Positions 10,179-19,994 are shown, counted from the first letter of the stretch. The stretch: DNA of 64,000 nt from Pukyongiella litopenaei (GCF_003008555.2 NZ_CP027665.1:3410001-3474000), one strand, 5' to 3'. The notes: generated by a model not told the origin, from the letters alone. Numbers and translations: made by a program.

Positions 10179-10188
10179 GTTGCCCGGC

Positions 10189-10980
10189 ATGAGTGGCGAA
10201 GGGCGCTGGTCCGACCTGGCCGCGCGGGCGGGCTCGGCTGCCGTCATGGTGGTGATCGGGCTGGGCGCGGTGATGCTGGGCGGCCATCTCTTTCACGTCT
10301 TTGTCGCGCTGGTATGCGGGGCGATGGTCTGGGAACTGGCCCGCATGCTCGATCCCGGCAGCAGATCGCGTGCCGTGATGCTGGGCGCGATGGGTGCGGC
10401 CGCCCTGATGCTGTCGCTCACCATTCCGGCGCTGCCGGCGGTGGCGGTGCTGCTGGTGCCGGCATTGACCGGCGCGGCGCTGCTGGGGCGCTGGCGGCTG
10501 GTCTTTGCGGGGTTCGCCGCCGGGATCTGCCTGGCCGGGCATGAAATGATGGGGCTGCGCGATCAGTTCGGCTGGGTCTGGATGCTGTGGCTGGTGCTGG
10601 TCGTCGTCGCATCGGACATCCTGGGCTATTTCGCGGGCAAAGCGCTGGGCGGGCCGAAATTCTGGCCCCGGATCAGCCCCAAGAAGACCTGGTCGGGCAC
10701 GGTTGCGGGCTGGATCGGGGCCGCCCTCGTGGGTCTGGTCTTTGCCCGGATGCAGGGGCTCGGGGCGCAACTGGTCGTCTTCTCGGTGATCGTCGGCTTT
10801 GCCGGCCAGATGGGCGACATTGCCGAAAGCGCAGTCAAGCGCGCGGTCGGCGTCAAGGATTCCAGCGCGCTGATCCCCGGCCATGGCGGCCTGCTGGACC
10901 GGTTCGACGGCATGCTGGGGGCCTCGGTCTTCGTGTTCGTGGTGCAGGCGTCGTTCGGGCTGCCGCTGGGTGGCGGGTGA
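10189..10980 (+). CDS. cdsA: Phosphatidate cytidylyltransferase
   Basis: A 263-residue polytopic membrane enzyme making CDP-diacylglycerol from phosphatidate and CTP, the branch point of phospholipid synthesis. The CdsA signature is at the C terminus (KRAVGVKDSSALIPGHGG followed by LLDRFDG), and SPKKTWSG is conserved. About seven to eight hydrophobic segments are visible. ATG at 10189 (MSGEGRWSDL) is chosen; an upstream ATG-like frame to 10138 would run into uppS. Confidence 0.95.
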   Translation: MSGEGRWSDLAARAGSAAVMVVIGLGAVMLGGHLFHVFVALVCGAMVWELARMLDPGSRSRAVMLGAMGAAALMLSLTIPALPAVAVLLVPALTGAALLGRWRLVFAGFAAGICLAGHEMMGLRDQFGWVWMLWLVLVVVASDILGYFAGKALGGPKFWPRISPKKTWSGTVAGWIGAALVGLVFARMQGLGAQLVVFSVIVGFAGQMGDIAESAVKRAVGVKDSSALIPGHGGLLDRFDGMLGASVFVFVVQASFGLPLGGG

Positions 10981-10987
10981 GCTTGTG

Positions 10988-12160
10988 ATGCGACGCATAT
11001 CCATTTTCGGCGCCACCGGGTCGATCGGGCAGAACACGATCGACCTGATCGCCCGCGACCCGGACCGCTATCGGGTCGTGGCCCTGACCGGCGGGCGCAA
11101 CATCGCGCAGCTGGCCGCGGATGCGCGCACGCTGCGGGTACAGGTGGCGGTGACGGCCCATGAGGATCTGTTGGGCGACCTGCGTGAGGCGCTGGCCGAT
11201 AGCGGGATCGAGGTCGCCGCGGGGGCGGCGGCGCTGTCCGAGGCCGCCTCGCGACCTTGTGACTGGGTGATGTCCGCCATTGTCGGTGCCGCCGGCCTGG
11301 CGCCGGGTCTCGCGGCGCTCGAGCAGGGGGCGACGCTTGCGCTGGCCAACAAGGAATCGCTGGTTTGCGCCGGGGATCTCGTCCTGCGGACCGCCCGCGA
11401 CAACGGGGCGCGGCTGCTGCCTGTCGACAGCGAACACTCCGCCGTGTTCCAGGCGCTGGCGGGCGAAGACATCCACGCGGTCGAACGGATCATCATCACC
11501 GCCTCGGGCGGGGCGTTCCGGGACTGGCCGTTGGAGAAGCTGGCCGCGGCAACCGTAGAACAGGCCAGTGCGCATCCCAACTGGGACATGGGGCAGCGGA
11601 TCACGATCGACAGCGCATCCATGTTCAACAAGGCGCTGGAACTTATTGAAACCAAGGAATACTTCGGGGTTTCACCCGACAGGATCGAAGTGCTGGTGCA
11701 TCCGGAATCGCTGGTCCATGCGCTGGTCGGATTTCGTGATGGGGCGTTGCTGGCCCATGTGGGCGCGCCCGACATGCGGCACGCGATCGGCTATGCGCTG
11801 CATTGGCCGGAACGGCGCGAGCTGCCGGTCGAACGGCTGGACCTGGCGCAGGTGGGCAGCCTCAGTTTCCGCGCCCCCGAAGACACGCGCTATCCGGCGC
11901 TGCGGCTGGCGCGGGCGGTGATGACGCGGGGCGGGCTGGCCGGTGCCGCCTTCAACGGTGCCAAGGAACGCGCGCTGGACGGGTTCATCGCCGGACGCAT
12001 CGGTTTCACCGCCATGGCCATGGTGGTCGAGGCCGTGCTGGAGCGGTTTGAGGGCCGGACCGGTCTGCTCGATGCCGAGATGACGCTTGATAACGTCATG
12101 GAAACCGACCATCTGGCAAGGACATGGGCCGACGAGGCCATGATGAAACGGGCAGGATAA
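10988..12160 (+). CDS. dxr: 1-deoxy-D-xylulose 5-phosphate reductoisomerase
   Basis: A 390-residue NADPH-dependent enzyme making 2-C-methylerythritol 4-phosphate, the committed step of the MEP isoprenoid pathway. N-terminal GATGSIGQ binds NADPH; ANKESLV and DSEHSAVFQ are metal/substrate motifs, followed by SAMASMFNK-like IDSASMFNKALE. ATG at 10988 is chosen over a GTG one codon upstream. The gene begins 7 bases after cdsA and sits two genes after uppS, so the MEP and undecaprenyl steps are co-transcribed. Confidence 0.97.
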   Translation: MRRISIFGATGSIGQNTIDLIARDPDRYRVVALTGGRNIAQLAADARTLRVQVAVTAHEDLLGDLREALADSGIEVAAGAAALSEAASRPCDWVMSAIVGAAGLAPGLAALEQGATLALANKESLVCAGDLVLRTARDNGARLLPVDSEHSAVFQALAGEDIHAVERIIITASGGAFRDWPLEKLAAATVEQASAHPNWDMGQRITIDSASMFNKALELIETKEYFGVSPDRIEVLVHPESLVHALVGFRDGALLAHVGAPDMRHAIGYALHWPERRELPVERLDLAQVGSLSFRAPEDTRYPALRLARAVMTRGGLAGAAFNGAKERALDGFIAGRIGFTAMAMVVEAVLERFEGRTGLLDAEMTLDNVMETDHLARTWADEAMMKRAG

Positions 12161-12165
12161 CGGTT

Positions 12166-13518
12166 TTGGACGCAGTATCGCTCATCCCGCAATTCGGTGG
12201 GGCGCTCTATACGCTCGCCGCCTTCGTGGTGGCGCTGTCGGTGATCGTCGCGGTGCATGAATACGGGCATTACATCGTGGGGCGCTGGTCGGGCATCCAG
12301 GCCGAGGTGTTTTCGATCGGGTTCGGCCCCGTGCTGTGGTCGCGGACCGACCGCCGCGGCACCCGCTGGCAGGTCGCGGCGCTGCCCTTCGGTGGCTATG
12401 TGAAGTTTCTCGGCGACGCGGATGCCGCATCGGCCGGACCGGATCAGGACGTGATGGACGCCGCCGCGCAGGATCCGGCACAGTTGAGACGCACCATGCA
12501 CGGCGCGCCACTATGGGCAAGGGCGGCCACGGTCGTTGCCGGGCCGCTGTTCAACTTCGTGCTCTCGATCGTTGTTTTCGCCGGCATCTTCATGTTTCAG
12601 GGTGAACCGCGCGACCCGCTCACGGTGGGCGAGATCCACGTTCTGCCGGGTGGGGCGTATGATCTGCGCCCAGGTGACGAAATTCTCGGCCTGGGCGGCG
12701 TGCCGCTGCCGGGTGACGAAGGCGGCAACTGGGATGCGCTGGTTGATCAGCTCCGGGACGGCGGACCGGTGATCTATGATATCCGCCGCGAAGGCTCCGT
12801 GCAAAGCGTCGAGGGCCCGCACCCGTTCCCGGCGCTGGTCAGCCAGGTCGCGCCGCGCAGTGCGGCGATGGATGCGGGGTTGCGCGGCGGCGATGTCATC
12901 GTCGCCATCGACGAGGCGCCGATTTCCAGTTTCGACGATCTGAAAACGGCGGTCGAAGGCGGTAATGGCCGGGCCATGCTGCTGTCGGTCTGGCGCGACG
13001 GCGGCATGATCGACCTGACGCTGGCGCCGCGCCGCACCGACGAACCGCAAGAGGGCGGCGGCTTTGTCACCAACTGGCGCATCGGCGTGATCGGCGGCAT
13101 GGCGTTCGAGCCCGCCACCCGGACCGCCGCACCCGGCGCGGCCCTGCTGGGTGGGGTGGCGCAGACCTGGCGGATCGTCGAAAGCTCGCTGTCGGGGCTG
13201 TGGCACATGGTGACGGGCGCGATCAGCACATGCAACATCTCGGGACCGGTCGGCATCGCCGAAACCTCGGGCGCGATGGCCGCGCAGGGGGCGCAGAGCT
13301 TCATCTGGTTCATTGCGGTGCTGTCCACGGCGGTGGGATTGCTCAACCTGTTTCCGATCCCCGTGCTGGACGGCGGCCACCTGCTGTTCCATCTCTACGA
13401 GGCGGTCGTGGGGCGCCCGCCCAGCGACGGGGCGCTGCGCATCCTGATGGCGACGGGGCTGGCGCTGATTCTGACCCTGATGCTGTTTGCGGTGGCAAAT
13501 GACCTGATCTTCTGCTGA
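12166..13518 (+). CDS. rseP: RIP metalloprotease (site-2 protease)
   Basis: A 450-residue intramembrane zinc protease. HEYGH lies in the first membrane segment and provides the zinc ligands and catalytic Glu. Two PDZ-like regions follow (around GGAYDLRPGDEILGLGG and SAAMDAGLRGGDVIVAI), and the C-terminal LNLFPIPVLDGGHL has the third metal ligand. A TTG start at 12166 is inferred because AGGA lies at the right spacing and the next in-frame ATG is too far in. An in-frame ATG at 12124 would overlap dxr. In other bacteria it cleaves anti-sigma factors and remnant signal peptides. Confidence 0.93.
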   Translation: MDAVSLIPQFGGALYTLAAFVVALSVIVAVHEYGHYIVGRWSGIQAEVFSIGFGPVLWSRTDRRGTRWQVAALPFGGYVKFLGDADAASAGPDQDVMDAAAQDPAQLRRTMHGAPLWARAATVVAGPLFNFVLSIVVFAGIFMFQGEPRDPLTVGEIHVLPGGAYDLRPGDEILGLGGVPLPGDEGGNWDALVDQLRDGGPVIYDIRREGSVQSVEGPHPFPALVSQVAPRSAAMDAGLRGGDVIVAIDEAPISSFDDLKTAVEGGNGRAMLLSVWRDGGMIDLTLAPRRTDEPQEGGGFVTNWRIGVIGGMAFEPATRTAAPGAALLGGVAQTWRIVESSLSGLWHMVTGAISTCNISGPVGIAETSGAMAAQGAQSFIWFIAVLSTAVGLLNLFPIPVLDGGHLLFHLYEAVVGRPPSDGALRILMATGLALILTLMLFAVANDLIFC

Positions 13519-13547
13519 ACCGCGCCGAAATTGCCGCTTCTGCGGTT

Positions 13548-13576
13548 TTGACAACTCTCTCCATTCCCGATAGTGA
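13548..13576 (+). promoter_or_regulatory. Candidate promoter for bamA
   Basis: TTGACA (13548-13553), 17 bases, then TAGTGA (13571-13576), lying 37 bases upstream of bamA in the 94-base gap after rseP. The -35 is perfect, the -10 is weak. It would let bamA be transcribed separately from the upstream run. Confidence 0.4.
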
Positions 13577-13612
13577 CGTTCTTCAACAGGGGCTCTTTTC
13601 GGAACGAGGGAC

Positions 13613-15988
13613 ATGGGATTCGGAAAGACGGCAGGCAAATCCTGCGTTCAGCAGGTCAAGAGAACCAAGATGTGGTATAGGCTGGCACCGGCATTTGCCC
13701 TTGCTCAGGCCATGGTTCTGGCCATCGTTCTGGCCGCGGTGCCGGGCACGGCGCGGGCGCAGAACTACACCTTCAATTCGGTCAAGGTCGAGGGCAACCA
13801 GCGGATCGAAACCGCCACCATTGTCAATTACGCGGGGCTCGAACGCGGCAAGCGGGTCAGCGCCGGGGAACTGAACGACGCCTACCAGCGGATCCTTGGC
13901 AGCGGCGTGTTCCAGTCGGTCGACCTGGTTCCCCAGGGCAGCACGCTGGTGATCAAGGTCAGCGAGTATCCGACCATCAACATCGTCAACTTCGAGGGCA
14001 ACCGGCGTCTGAAGGACGAGAACCTCGAGAAGATCATCGAATCGAAGCCGCGCCGGGTGTTCAGCCCGGAACGCGCCGAACGCGATGCCGCGGCCCTGGC
14101 CGAGGCTTATTCGCAGCAGGGGCGGGTTTCGGCGCGGGTGACGCCGCGGATCATTCGCCGCAGCGAAAACCGGGTCGATCTCGTGTTCGAGATCGCCGAG
14201 GGCGACGCGATCGAGGTGGAGCGGATCAGTTTCGTTGGCAACCGGGCCTATTCCGACCGGCGTCTGCGCCGGGTGCTGGAATCCAAACAGGCCGGTTTCC
14301 TGCGCACCTTCATCCGGTCCGACACGCTGATCGAGGACCGGATCGAGTTCGACAAGCAGGTGCTGCGGGATTTCTACCTGTCGCGCGGCTATGTCGACAT
14401 GCGGGTGCTGTCCTCCAATGTCGAATTCACCCGCGAACGCGATGCCTTCTACCTGGTGATCAACGTCGAGGAAGGCCAGCAGTTCAAGTTCGGCCGGATC
14501 ACAACCCGCAGCGAGATGCCCGGCGCCGATGCGGGCGAGTTCCAGGAGGCGCTGAAGATCAAACCCGGCGTGGTGTTCTCGCCATCGCTGGTCGAGAACT
14601 CGATTGCCCGCCAGGAACGCCTGGCCGTGCGCAAGGGCATCGATTTCATGCGGGTCGAACCGCGGATCACCCGCAACGACCGCGATCTCACGCTGGATAT
14701 CGAGTTCGTGCTGACCAAGGGGCCGCGCGTCTTCGTCGAACGCATCGACATCGAAGGCAACACGACTACGCTCGACCGGGTGGTGCGCCAGCAGTTCCGC
14801 GTGGTCGAGGGCGACCCGTTCAATCCGCGTGAAATCCGCGAAAGCGCCGAACGCATCCGTGCGCTGGGGTTCTTCGAGACCACCGAGGTGGACGCCCGCG
14901 AAGGTTCCGCGCCGGGCAGTGTGATCGTCGATGTGGATGTCGCCGAACAGCCCACGGGCTCGCTCAACCTGGGCGGCTCCTATTCCGTCTCGGACGGGTT
15001 CGGCGTGGCGATCGGGTTCCGCGAAAGCAACTTTCTGGGCCGCGGGCAGCGCCTGTCCTTTACCGCGTCGACCGCGCAGGAATCGCAGCTCTATGTTCTG
15101 GGCTTCACCGAACCCTACCTGATGGGCCGGAACCTGCGGTTCGACCTCGATCTGGGTGTTGCGGGGCGTGAATCGAGCTTTGCGACCTATGATATCGAGC
15201 GGCTGTTCTTCGTGCCCTCGCTCCGGTTCCCGCTGAGCGAAAGCTCGTATCTCGCGGTGCGCTACAGCTATGAAGACAGCGAGATGATCCGGCGCGGCGA
15301 CGAGGTGATCTCGGGCGAGGTGATCCTGAACGAAATCGCGCAGGGCAACCGGACGAGCAGCGCGCTCGGGTTCACCTATGCGTTCGACAGCCGCACCACC
15401 GGGCTGAACCCCAATGCCGGGGTGCTGCTCGAATTTGGGATGGATTTCGGCGGCGTTGGCGGTGACAACAAATACATCAAGTCGCTGGCCAAGGCGATTG
15501 CGCAGACGCGGGTGCTGAACGAAGAAGTGACCCTGCGCGCATCCTTCGAGGCCGCCGCGCTGCACTGGCGCAGCGATGTGTCGAGCCGCGCGGTGGACCG
15601 GTTCGTTCTCGGTCCGAACACGTTCCGCGGTTTCGAACCGGCGGGTATCGGTCCGCGCGACCTGTCGAACGGGGTCAACGATGCCATCGGCGGCAACTAT
15701 TATGCTGTCGCGCGGTTCGAGGCCGAGTTCCCGCTGGGGATCCCCGAAGAGGTCGGGCTGCGCGGCGGCCTGTTCTATGACGTCGGCAATCTCTGGAACA
15801 TCGACAATGTGGATACAACCGGCGGCGTGATCGTCGGGGCCGAGGGGGCACTTCGTCATGTGATCGGCTTCTCGCTGCTGTGGGATACCGCGTTCGGTCC
15901 GCTCCGGTTCAACTTCTCCAAGGCGCTCCGGAAGGAAGACTACGACAAGGAGCAGACCTTCGACCTGACCATCCAGGCCAAGTTCTGA
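13613..15988 (+). CDS. bamA: Outer membrane protein assembly factor BamA
   Basis: A 791-residue Omp85 protein. The signal peptide ends TARAQN near residue 50, five POTRA domains follow (VKVEGNQRIETA, NIVNFEGNRRLKDE, ISFVGNRAYSDRRL and others), then a C-terminal 16-strand barrel containing LGFTEPYLMGR and VLGPNTFRGFEPAGIGPR and ending TIQAKF with the terminal Phe typical of outer membrane proteins. It folds beta-barrel proteins into the outer membrane. Met at residue 20 (KMWYRLAP) is an alternative start giving a shorter, more typical signal peptide. Neighbours rseP and the OmpH-like gene are the usual ones. Confidence 0.96.
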   Translation: MGFGKTAGKSCVQQVKRTKMWYRLAPAFALAQAMVLAIVLAAVPGTARAQNYTFNSVKVEGNQRIETATIVNYAGLERGKRVSAGELNDAYQRILGSGVFQSVDLVPQGSTLVIKVSEYPTINIVNFEGNRRLKDENLEKIIESKPRRVFSPERAERDAAALAEAYSQQGRVSARVTPRIIRRSENRVDLVFEIAEGDAIEVERISFVGNRAYSDRRLRRVLESKQAGFLRTFIRSDTLIEDRIEFDKQVLRDFYLSRGYVDMRVLSSNVEFTRERDAFYLVINVEEGQQFKFGRITTRSEMPGADAGEFQEALKIKPGVVFSPSLVENSIARQERLAVRKGIDFMRVEPRITRNDRDLTLDIEFVLTKGPRVFVERIDIEGNTTTLDRVVRQQFRVVEGDPFNPREIRESAERIRALGFFETTEVDAREGSAPGSVIVDVDVAEQPTGSLNLGGSYSVSDGFGVAIGFRESNFLGRGQRLSFTASTAQESQLYVLGFTEPYLMGRNLRFDLDLGVAGRESSFATYDIERLFFVPSLRFPLSESSYLAVRYSYEDSEMIRRGDEVISGEVILNEIAQGNRTSSALGFTYAFDSRTTGLNPNAGVLLEFGMDFGGVGGDNKYIKSLAKAIAQTRVLNEEVTLRASFEAAALHWRSDVSSRAVDRFVLGPNTFRGFEPAGIGPRDLSNGVNDAIGGNYYAVARFEAEFPLGIPEEVGLRGGLFYDVGNLWNIDNVDTTGGVIVGAEGALRHVIGFSLLWDTAFGPLRFNFSKALRKEDYDKEQTFDLTIQAKF

Positions 15989-15998
15989 GGCGTGCGTG

Positions 15999-16670
15999 AT
16001 GGGTCTTCGGGCCATCGTCACCCGGCTGGCCCTGCTGCTGTGGGGGGCCGCCGCGCCGACGGCCGTGCCGGCCCAGCCGCTGGGGATGCCGCAGGTTCCG
16101 ATCCTGACCATTGCATCGGAACGCCTGTTCGTGGATTCGGCCTTTGGCCGCCGCGTCGCGCGTGAGATCGAGGCCGACAGCGCGTTGCTGGCCGCCGAGA
16201 ACCGGCAGAAGGAAGCGGAACTGGAGGCCGAGGAAAAGGACCTGACCGACCGTCGCGCCAGTCTCGAGCCCGACGAGTTCCGCAAGCTTGCCGATGCGTT
16301 CGACGCCAAGGTGCAGGAGATCCGTCAGACCCAGGACGCCAAGGCCGTGGCGCTGGCCAAACGTGACGATGCGGCGCGGGTCGAGTTCTTCCGCGCGATT
16401 CGCCCGGTGCTGGTGTCGCTGATGCGTGATTCCGGCGCCAGTGTCGTCCTCGAACGGTCCAGCGTGTTCCTGAGCGCCAACGCCACCGACATCACCGACC
16501 TGGCGATTTCACGCATCGACGCGGCAATCGGCGACGGAACCCGGGCGCCGTCCGGGGACCAGACCGCCCCCGCACCGGAAACCGCGCCAGATGCCGCCCC
16601 TGAAACCGTGCCGGATGACGCTGCGCCCGATGATGCCGCGCCCGAGACGCAAGAGGCCCCGCAGGACTAG
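15999..16670 (+). CDS. OmpH/Skp family periplasmic chaperone
   Basis: A 223-residue secreted protein with a signal peptide (cleavage near AVPAQP), a TIASERLFVDSAFGRR opening strand and a long charged helical stretch (about residues 55-110, rich in Glu, Lys and Asp) as in Skp, which holds unfolded outer membrane proteins. The C-terminal 50 residues are a low-complexity Ala/Pro/Glu/Asp tail absent from the enteric protein. ATG at 15999 has GAGG at 8 bases; a GTG one codon upstream is possible. It sits directly after bamA, as usual. Confidence 0.9.
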   Translation: MGLRAIVTRLALLLWGAAAPTAVPAQPLGMPQVPILTIASERLFVDSAFGRRVAREIEADSALLAAENRQKEAELEAEEKDLTDRRASLEPDEFRKLADAFDAKVQEIRQTQDAKAVALAKRDDAARVEFFRAIRPVLVSLMRDSGASVVLERSSVFLSANATDITDLAISRIDAAIGDGTRAPSGDQTAPAPETAPDAAPETVPDDAAPDDAAPETQEAPQD

Positions 16671-16757
16671 CGCCGCTTGCCGTATGGCGGCTTGATTGTT
16701 ACTGCATGCAGGACGGAACATGTCCGCCCCGCGCGGGTGAAAGAGGGAGTGCCCAGC

Positions 16758-17225
16758 ATGAGCGACGAGTTGAAAAGCGCGGATATCCAGTTGATTCAGC
16801 GGATCCTGCCGCATCGGTATCCGTTCCTGCTGGTGGACAAGGTGGTTGATATCGACGGCTATGCCTCGGCGCGCGGCATCAAGAACGTGACTATGAACGA
16901 GCCGCATTTCCAGGGCCATTTCCCCGGCACGCCGATCATGCCTGGCGTGACAATCATCGAGGCGATGGCGCAGACCGCAGGCGTGATGCTGGGGGTCGGC
17001 TTTGACGTGGTCGATACCGATCTGCTGATCTATTTCATGTCCATCGAACGGGCCAAGTTCCGCCGCAAGGTGGTTCCCGGCGACGTGATGGAGATGAAGG
17101 TGGAAACCCTGCGCGGCAAACCCTTCGGCAAGATCTTCAAGTTCAACGGGGTCGCGATGGTGGGCGACGAGGTCGCGGCCGAAGCCGAGTTTTCCGCCCT
17201 GGTCGACTGGACACCGGGCCAGTGA
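16758..17225 (+). CDS. fabZ: 3-hydroxyacyl-ACP dehydratase FabZ
   Basis: A 155-residue hotdog-fold dehydratase of fatty acid synthesis. [13 protein letters not shown] opens the fold; [12 protein letters not shown] holds the catalytic His and IEAMAQTAG the catalytic Glu. ATG at 16758 follows AAGAGGGAG at 8 bases. It precedes lpxA, and the two compete for 3-hydroxymyristoyl-ACP (fatty acid versus lipid A), which explains the conserved pairing. Confidence 0.97.
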   Translation: MSDELKSADIQLIQRILPHRYPFLLVDKVVDIDGYASARGIKNVTMNEPHFQGHFPGTPIMPGVTIIEAMAQTAGVMLGVGFDVVDTDLLIYFMSIERAKFRRKVVPGDVMEMKVETLRGKPFGKIFKFNGVAMVGDEVAAEAEFSALVDWTPGQ

Positions 17226-17262
17226 CGGCAACGGGAACCCGACCGGCGAAAGGCCCGCGAAA

Positions 17263-18045
17263 ATGAGCCGCATACATCCCAGCGCCGTGATCGAGGAAGG
17301 CGCCCAATTGGGCGAGGGCTGCGTTGTCGGGCCGTTCTGCGTGGTCGGCCCGAGGGTGAGGCTGGGCGACCGTGTCGAGCTGAAGCCGCATGTGGTCGTC
17401 ACCGGCGATACCGAGATCGGCGACGACACGGTGATCTTCAGTTTCTCGGTGATCGGCGAGATCCCGCAGGATCTGAAGTTCGGCGGCGAGGACACCCGGC
17501 TGGTGATCGGCGCGCGCAACCGGATCCGCGAAAGCGTGACCGTGAACGCGGGCACCGCCGGCGGCGGCGGCGTGACCCGGATCGGCGACGACTGCCTGTT
17601 GATGGCCGGGGCGCATGTCGCCCATGACGTGCAGATGGGCAATCGCTGCATCATCGTGAACAATGTCCCGCTGGCCGGGCATGTGATCGTCGAGGACGAC
17701 GTGATCGTGGGGGGCAATTCGGGCGTGCACCAGTTCGTGCGGCTGGGGCGCGGCGCGATCATCGGCGGACTGACCAAGGTGACCCGCGACGTGATGCCCT
17801 ATGGGCAGGTGCAGGGGCCGACCGGTCAGCTCGAAGGGCTGAACCTCGTCGGGCTGAAGCGCCGCGGTGCCTCGCGCGATGAAATTCGGGCGCTGCGGCA
17901 GGCGTTCGATCTCCTGTCCTCGGGCGAGGGCACGTTCCAAGAACGCGCGCGGCAGCTGCTGGACAGCGACAGCGCGCATGTGCGCGAGATTGCCGAGTTC
18001 ATCCTGGCCGAAAGCGGCCGGTCCTTCCACACGCCCGGGGGTTGA
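17263..18045 (+). CDS. lpxA: UDP-N-acetylglucosamine O-acyltransferase
   Basis: A 260-residue left-handed beta-helix protein catalysing the first step of lipid A synthesis. Hexapeptide repeats (IHPSAVIEEGAQLGEGC, VGPFCVVGP and so on) run through the first 190 residues. His121 in AGAHVAHD corresponds to the catalytic His125 of E. coli. The C-terminal helices (LKRRGASRDEIRALRQAF) are typical. It lies 37 bases after fabZ and 3 bases before lpxI. Confidence 0.97.
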   Translation: MSRIHPSAVIEEGAQLGEGCVVGPFCVVGPRVRLGDRVELKPHVVVTGDTEIGDDTVIFSFSVIGEIPQDLKFGGEDTRLVIGARNRIRESVTVNAGTAGGGGVTRIGDDCLLMAGAHVAHDVQMGNRCIIVNNVPLAGHVIVEDDVIVGGNSGVHQFVRLGRGAIIGGLTKVTRDVMPYGQVQGPTGQLEGLNLVGLKRRGASRDEIRALRQAFDLLSSGEGTFQERARQLLDSDSAHVREIAEFILAESGRSFHTPGG

Positions 18046-18048
18046 CGG

Positions 18049-18840
18049 ATGCTGGCGCTGATTGCCGGAACCGGCGGCCTGCCCGCGGCGGTGGTGGCCG
18101 AATGCAGCCCGGCGCCGCTGGTCTGTGCGCTGCAGGGGTTCGAACCCGATACGCTGACGCCGGACATGATGTTCCGGCTCGAAACGCTCGGCAGTTTCCT
18201 GGCCGAGTTGAAATCGCGCGGGGTGACCGAGGTCTGCCTGGCCGGGGCGATCCGCCGTCCCCCGGTCGATCCCGCCGCGATCGACGCGGCCACGCTGCCC
18301 CTGGTGCCGGTGATCCAGAAGGCGCTGGCCTCGGGCGACGATGGGGCGTTGCGGGCGGTGATCGCCATTTTCGAGGGCGCGGGCCTGCAGATGCGTGCCG
18401 CGCATGAGATCGCGCCCGCCCTGCTGCCCGGACCCGGCCTGCTGTCGGGCGAGACGACCGACGCCGACCGGGCGGATGCGGCCCGCGCCGCGCAGGTGCT
18501 GGCGGCGCTGGCGGCGCAGGATGTGGGGCAGGGCTGCGTCGTGGCCGCCCGGCAGGTGATCGCCGTCGAGGCGCTGCCCGGCACCGACTGGATGCTCGAC
18601 ACGCTGCGCCGCTACGACACCAAGCCGCCCGGCGGCGTGCTGCTGAAGGCGCCCAAGGCCGGCCAGGACCGCCGCGCCGACCTGCCCGCGATCGGCCCCG
18701 GCACGATCCGCAACGCCGCCGCGGCCGGGCTGCGCGGCGTGGTTGTCGAGGCCGGGGGCGTCATGGTGCTGGACCGTGCCGCGGTGCTGGACGAATGCGC
18801 GCGCACCGGCCTGTTTCTCTGGGTGCGGGAGCCCGGCTGA
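18049..18840 (+). CDS. lpxI: UDP-2,3-diacylglucosamine diphosphatase LpxI
   Basis: A 263-residue protein of the DUF1009/LpxI family, which hydrolyses UDP-2,3-diacylglucosamine to lipid X in lineages lacking LpxH. Seen: LIAGTGGLPAAV at the N terminus, VCLAGAIRRP, and the conserved C-terminal block GTDWMLDTLRR, KAPKAGQDRRADLP and GPGTIRNA. The position between lpxA and lpxB is the usual one. The stop overlaps the lpxB start (TGATG). Confidence 0.95.
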   Translation: MLALIAGTGGLPAAVVAECSPAPLVCALQGFEPDTLTPDMMFRLETLGSFLAELKSRGVTEVCLAGAIRRPPVDPAAIDAATLPLVPVIQKALASGDDGALRAVIAIFEGAGLQMRAAHEIAPALLPGPGLLSGETTDADRADAARAAQVLAALAAQDVGQGCVVAARQVIAVEALPGTDWMLDTLRRYDTKPPGGVLLKAPKAGQDRRADLPAIGPGTIRNAAAAGLRGVVVEAGGVMVLDRAAVLDECARTGLFLWVREPG

Positions 18841-19994
18841 TGCGCGTGTTCCTGATCGCCGGCGAGCCCTCGGGCGACCGGCTGGGCGCGGCGCTGATAG
18901 CCGGGTTGCGGCAGTTGCGGCCGGATGTCGCCTTTGACGGTGTGGGCGGCCCGCTGATGCAGGCCGAGGGGCTCGAGAGCCGGTTCCCGATGGACGAACT
19001 CAGCGTCATGGGGCTGGCCGAGGTGCTGCCGCGGTTCTTCCAGCTCAAGCGCCGCATCGCGGAGGCGGCCCAGGCGGTGATCGACACCCGGCCGGATGTT
19101 CTGGTCACCATCGACAGTCCGGATTTCTGCCTGCGTGTGGCCGGGCGGGTCAAGGCGGCCAGGCCCGATATCCGCATTGTGCATTATGTCGCGCCCAGCG
19201 TCTGGGCCTGGCGGCCCGGCCGGGCCGCGAAGATGGCAAAGGTCATCGACCACGTTCTGGCGCTGCTGCCGTTCGAGCCGCCCTATATGGAGCAGGCGGG
19301 CATGGATTGTGATTTCGTCGGCCATCCGGTGGTGACCGAACCTCGGGCAACCGCCGGTGATATCGCGGGTCTGCGGGCCGAACTGGGGCTGGCGGACGCG
19401 CCGCTGCTGCTGGCGCTGCCGGGGTCGCGGCGGGGCGAGGTCGACCGGCTTGCGCCGGTGTTCGCCGCGGCGCTCGGGCGGTTCCTCGCGGATGCGCCGG
19501 GCCACCGGGTGCTGGTCCCGGCGGTGGGTCACCTGGCCGATCATGTCGCGCAGCTGGTATCGGGCTGGCCGGGCGATCCGGTGGTGCTGGATCCGCGCCG
19601 GTTCGATCCCGATACGGCGGCGGCGCACAAGCGGGCCGCGTTTGCCGCGTCCGATCTGGCGCTGGCGGCCTCAGGCACCGTGTCGCTGGAGCTTGCCGCT
19701 GCAGCAACGCCGATGGTGATTGCCTACCGGCTCAACTGGCTGACCCAGAAGATCGCCGAGCGGATGGTGACCGTCGATACCGTCACGCTGGTCAATCTGG
19801 TCAGCGAAACCCGCGTCGTGCCGGAATGCCTGGGGCCGGATTGCACGCCCGCCGCCATCGCGCGGCAGCTCGCACGCGTCCGGGCCGACCCCTCGGCGCA
19901 GCGGGCTGCGATGGACCTGACCATGGAACGGCTGGGGCGCGGCGGCGAGATGCCCGGCCTGCGCGCGGCGCGGGCGGTTCTGGACCGGCTCTGA
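18840..19994 (+). CDS. lpxB: Lipid A disaccharide synthase
   Basis: A 384-residue GT19 glycosyltransferase joining lipid X and UDP-diacylglucosamine. Seen: IAGEPSGDRLGAALI at the N terminus, VGGPLMQAEG, APSVWAWRPGRA, the ALLPFEPPY block, and ALPGSRRGEVDRL, with the C-terminal SGTVSLELA motif. ATG at 18840 overlaps the lpxI stop; a longer frame from 18795 would lie inside lpxI. It is the last gene of the envelope run and converges with mnmA 28 bases away. Confidence 0.97.
   Translation: MRVFLIAGEPSGDRLGAALIAGLRQLRPDVAFDGVGGPLMQAEGLESRFPMDELSVMGLAEVLPRFFQLKRRIAEAAQAVIDTRPDVLVTIDSPDFCLRVAGRVKAARPDIRIVHYVAPSVWAWRPGRAAKMAKVIDHVLALLPFEPPYMEQAGMDCDFVGHPVVTEPRATAGDIAGLRAELGLADAPLLLALPGSRRGEVDRLAPVFAAALGRFLADAPGHRVLVPAVGHLADHVAQLVSGWPGDPVVLDPRRFDPDTAAAHKRAAFAASDLALAASGTVSLELAAAATPMVIAYRLNWLTQKIAERMVTVDTVTLVNLVSETRVVPECLGPDCTPAAIARQLARVRADPSAQRAAMDLTMERLGRGGEMPGLRAARAVLDRL

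Noticed and set aside
13583-16309. 908-codon minus-strand frame over bamA and the OmpH gene
   Set aside because: An antisense shadow; the plus strand carries a full BamA with all motifs, and codon bias favours the plus strand.
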